Source: JAPPLB01 sp965204095 (GTDB taxonomy: Bacteria > Acidobacteriota > Terriglobia > Bryobacterales > UBA6623). From it: DNA of 64,000 bases. Where the stretch lies: contig OZ241991.1 in assembly GCA_965204095.1 (NCBI GenBank), positions 1,922,001 to 1,986,000 on the forward strand. The letters are read 5' to 3'. Shown here one piece after another: positions 63,093-64,000 of this stretch. The stretch's first letter is position 1, and every line of letters begins with the position of its first letter. A program made the translations under genes and the position numbers. Under the pieces are notes generated by a model. It did no database searches. It was not told the DNA's origin and worked only from the letters and a program-made list of their open reading frames with translations.

Positions 63093-64000
63093 ATGTCAAC
63101 GTCTCCCGTTGCCGCTGACCGACACCTGACCCACGACTCCCTCCTTCTACGCTTCGACGCGCTGGAGGCCAAGCTCCGCAAAGCCCGTCCACACGACGAC
63201 CTCAGGCCGCTGCGGGAGGCCTTCGAGTACGCCTCCTGCCGTCACGAGTCCCAGACGCGCGCTTCCGGCGAACCCTATATTGCGCACCCCCTGGAAGTGG
63301 CCCACATCCTTGCCGACCGGCGATTGGACAGAGTGTGCCTGATCACCAGCCTGCTCCATGATGTCGTCGAGGATACCGCCGCCGGCTTGGAAGAAATTGA
63401 GCGCCGCTTCGGGCCGGAGGTCGCAGGGTGCGTGGACGGCGTCACCAAACTCAGCCTCCTCGATTACAACTCGACCCAAGCCCAGCAGGCTGAAAACTAC
63501 CGCAAGATGCTGCTGGCGATGGTCCGCGACATTCGTGTGATCCTCGTTAAGCTCGCCGATCGTCTGCATAACATGCGGACCTTGGAGTATCTTTCCGAAG
63601 AAAAACAACGACGAATCTCCCGCGAAACGTGGGAGATCTATGCACCGATCGCCCTGCGTCTCGGGATGGGCCGAATATGGGACGAGCTACGAGACCTCGC
63701 CATCGCCTACCTCGAGCCCGAGGCCTATCGAGAGATTACTGCGTACATCGAGTCCCGGCGAGAGGCCGATGACAATTTCCTGCATCAAGTAAAGGAAATC
63801 ATCTCCAAGCTGCTTGACGAAGCGGGAGTGCCCGCCACGGTCGAGGGAAGAATCAAGAGACCTTCTTCGGTTTACGAAAAAACCAGGCGTGGCGTGCCGC
63901 TGCCTCAGATGTACGACCTGTTGGCCCTTCGCGTGATCACTGACACCGAGAAAAATTGTTACGCGGCCCTGGGGCTCATCAACAACCGCTGGACACCGGT
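63093..64000 (+). CDS. RelA/SpoT-family (p)ppGpp synthetase/hydrolase, truncated by window edge
   Basis: Open from ATG 63093 to the window end (302 codons). It has the HD hydrolase domain (YIAHPLEVAHILADRR; LLHDVVEDT; LADRLHNMRT) and the start of the synthetase domain (KRPSSVYEKTRRG ... MYDLLALRVI). The HDxxED motif is present, so the enzyme is probably able to hydrolyse (p)ppGpp and may also make it. The C-terminus (TGS/ACT) is outside the window. Confidence 0.94.
   Translation, partial: MSTSPVAADRHLTHDSLLLRFDALEAKLRKARPHDDLRPLREAFEYASCRHESQTRASGEPYIAHPLEVAHILADRRLDRVCLITSLLHDVVEDTAAGLEEIERRFGPEVAGCVDGVTKLSLLDYNSTQAQQAENYRKMLLAMVRDIRVILVKLADRLHNMRTLEYLSEEKQRRISRETWEIYAPIALRLGMGRIWDELRDLAIAYLEPEAYREITAYIESRREADDNFLHQVKEIISKLLDEAGVPATVEGRIKRPSSVYEKTRRGVPLPQMYDLLALRVITDTEKNCYAALGLINNRWTP

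Noticed and set aside
63147..63608. 153-aa reverse open frame at the right edge
   Set aside because: Antisense to the RelA/SpoT gene, whose HD-domain motifs are clear on the forward strand.

Overview
This is a continuous, gene-dense, GC-rich bacterial chromosome segment, apparently from an Acidobacteriota member, most likely Solibacteres/Bryobacterales-like. The lineage call is an inference. It rests on an Oar-type TonB-dependent receptor at the left edge, a VWFA-related protein of the type expanded in Acidobacteria, several Tat/Sec-exported sugar oxidoreductases and DUF1080-type proteins, a TonB-rich envelope system and a microcompartment shell gene. No rRNA, tRNA, phage, intact insertion sequence or CRISPR array was seen.

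Layout. 0-9.4 kb: TonB receptor C-terminal part, a ribose-type ABC permease and binding lipoprotein without an ATPase, a secreted CocE/S15-type hydrolase, and a DUF3604 metallohydrolase. 9.4-15 kb: a reverse-strand ATPase/FtsX permease/HlyD efflux operon and an exported bicupin. 15.5-24.6 kb: PIN-TRAM/ispD/ispF forward, then pgm, the VWFA protein, moaC, moeA and purA reverse. 25-33.1 kb: a second CocE/S15 hydrolase, then a histidine operon (hisI-D-C-B-H-F, a repeat element, hisA) preceded by a promoter, a 26-codon His-rich leader peptide and a rho-independent attenuator; a DksA-like gene converges on it. 33.1-35.4 kb: a 2.3 kb region without a convincing gene, packed with repeats. 35.4-41 kb: a pentaheme cytochrome, a FAH-family enzyme, recJ, and a BMC-H shell gene with a CoA-acylating aldehyde dehydrogenase. 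41-49.4 kb: sialidase-like protein, TonB, CDP-alcohol phosphatidyltransferase, greA with a terminator in its leader, two exported proteins, a histidine kinase with a REC-XRE regulator, and an SDR. 49.4-55 kb: a GMC dehydrogenase with its small subunit, a Gfo/Idh/MocA protein and a P1/DmpA peptidase. 55-64 kb: tgt-yajC-secD-secF, tonB-exbB-exbD-exbD-TPR lipoprotein, and the N-terminal part of a RelA/SpoT protein.

The most notable features are (1) the complete his attenuator, with a leader peptide that may be translated from a leaderless mRNA; (2) a non-autonomous MITE-like element family (about 183 and 207 bp plus short forms) with terminal inverted repeats, four copies of which end exactly on the stop codon of a neighbouring gene; (3) a probable terminator in the greA 5' leader, reminiscent of GraL of Escherichia coli; and (4) a two-gene microcompartment locus without pentamer genes. 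All functional names come from reading the protein sequences; no database search was run.
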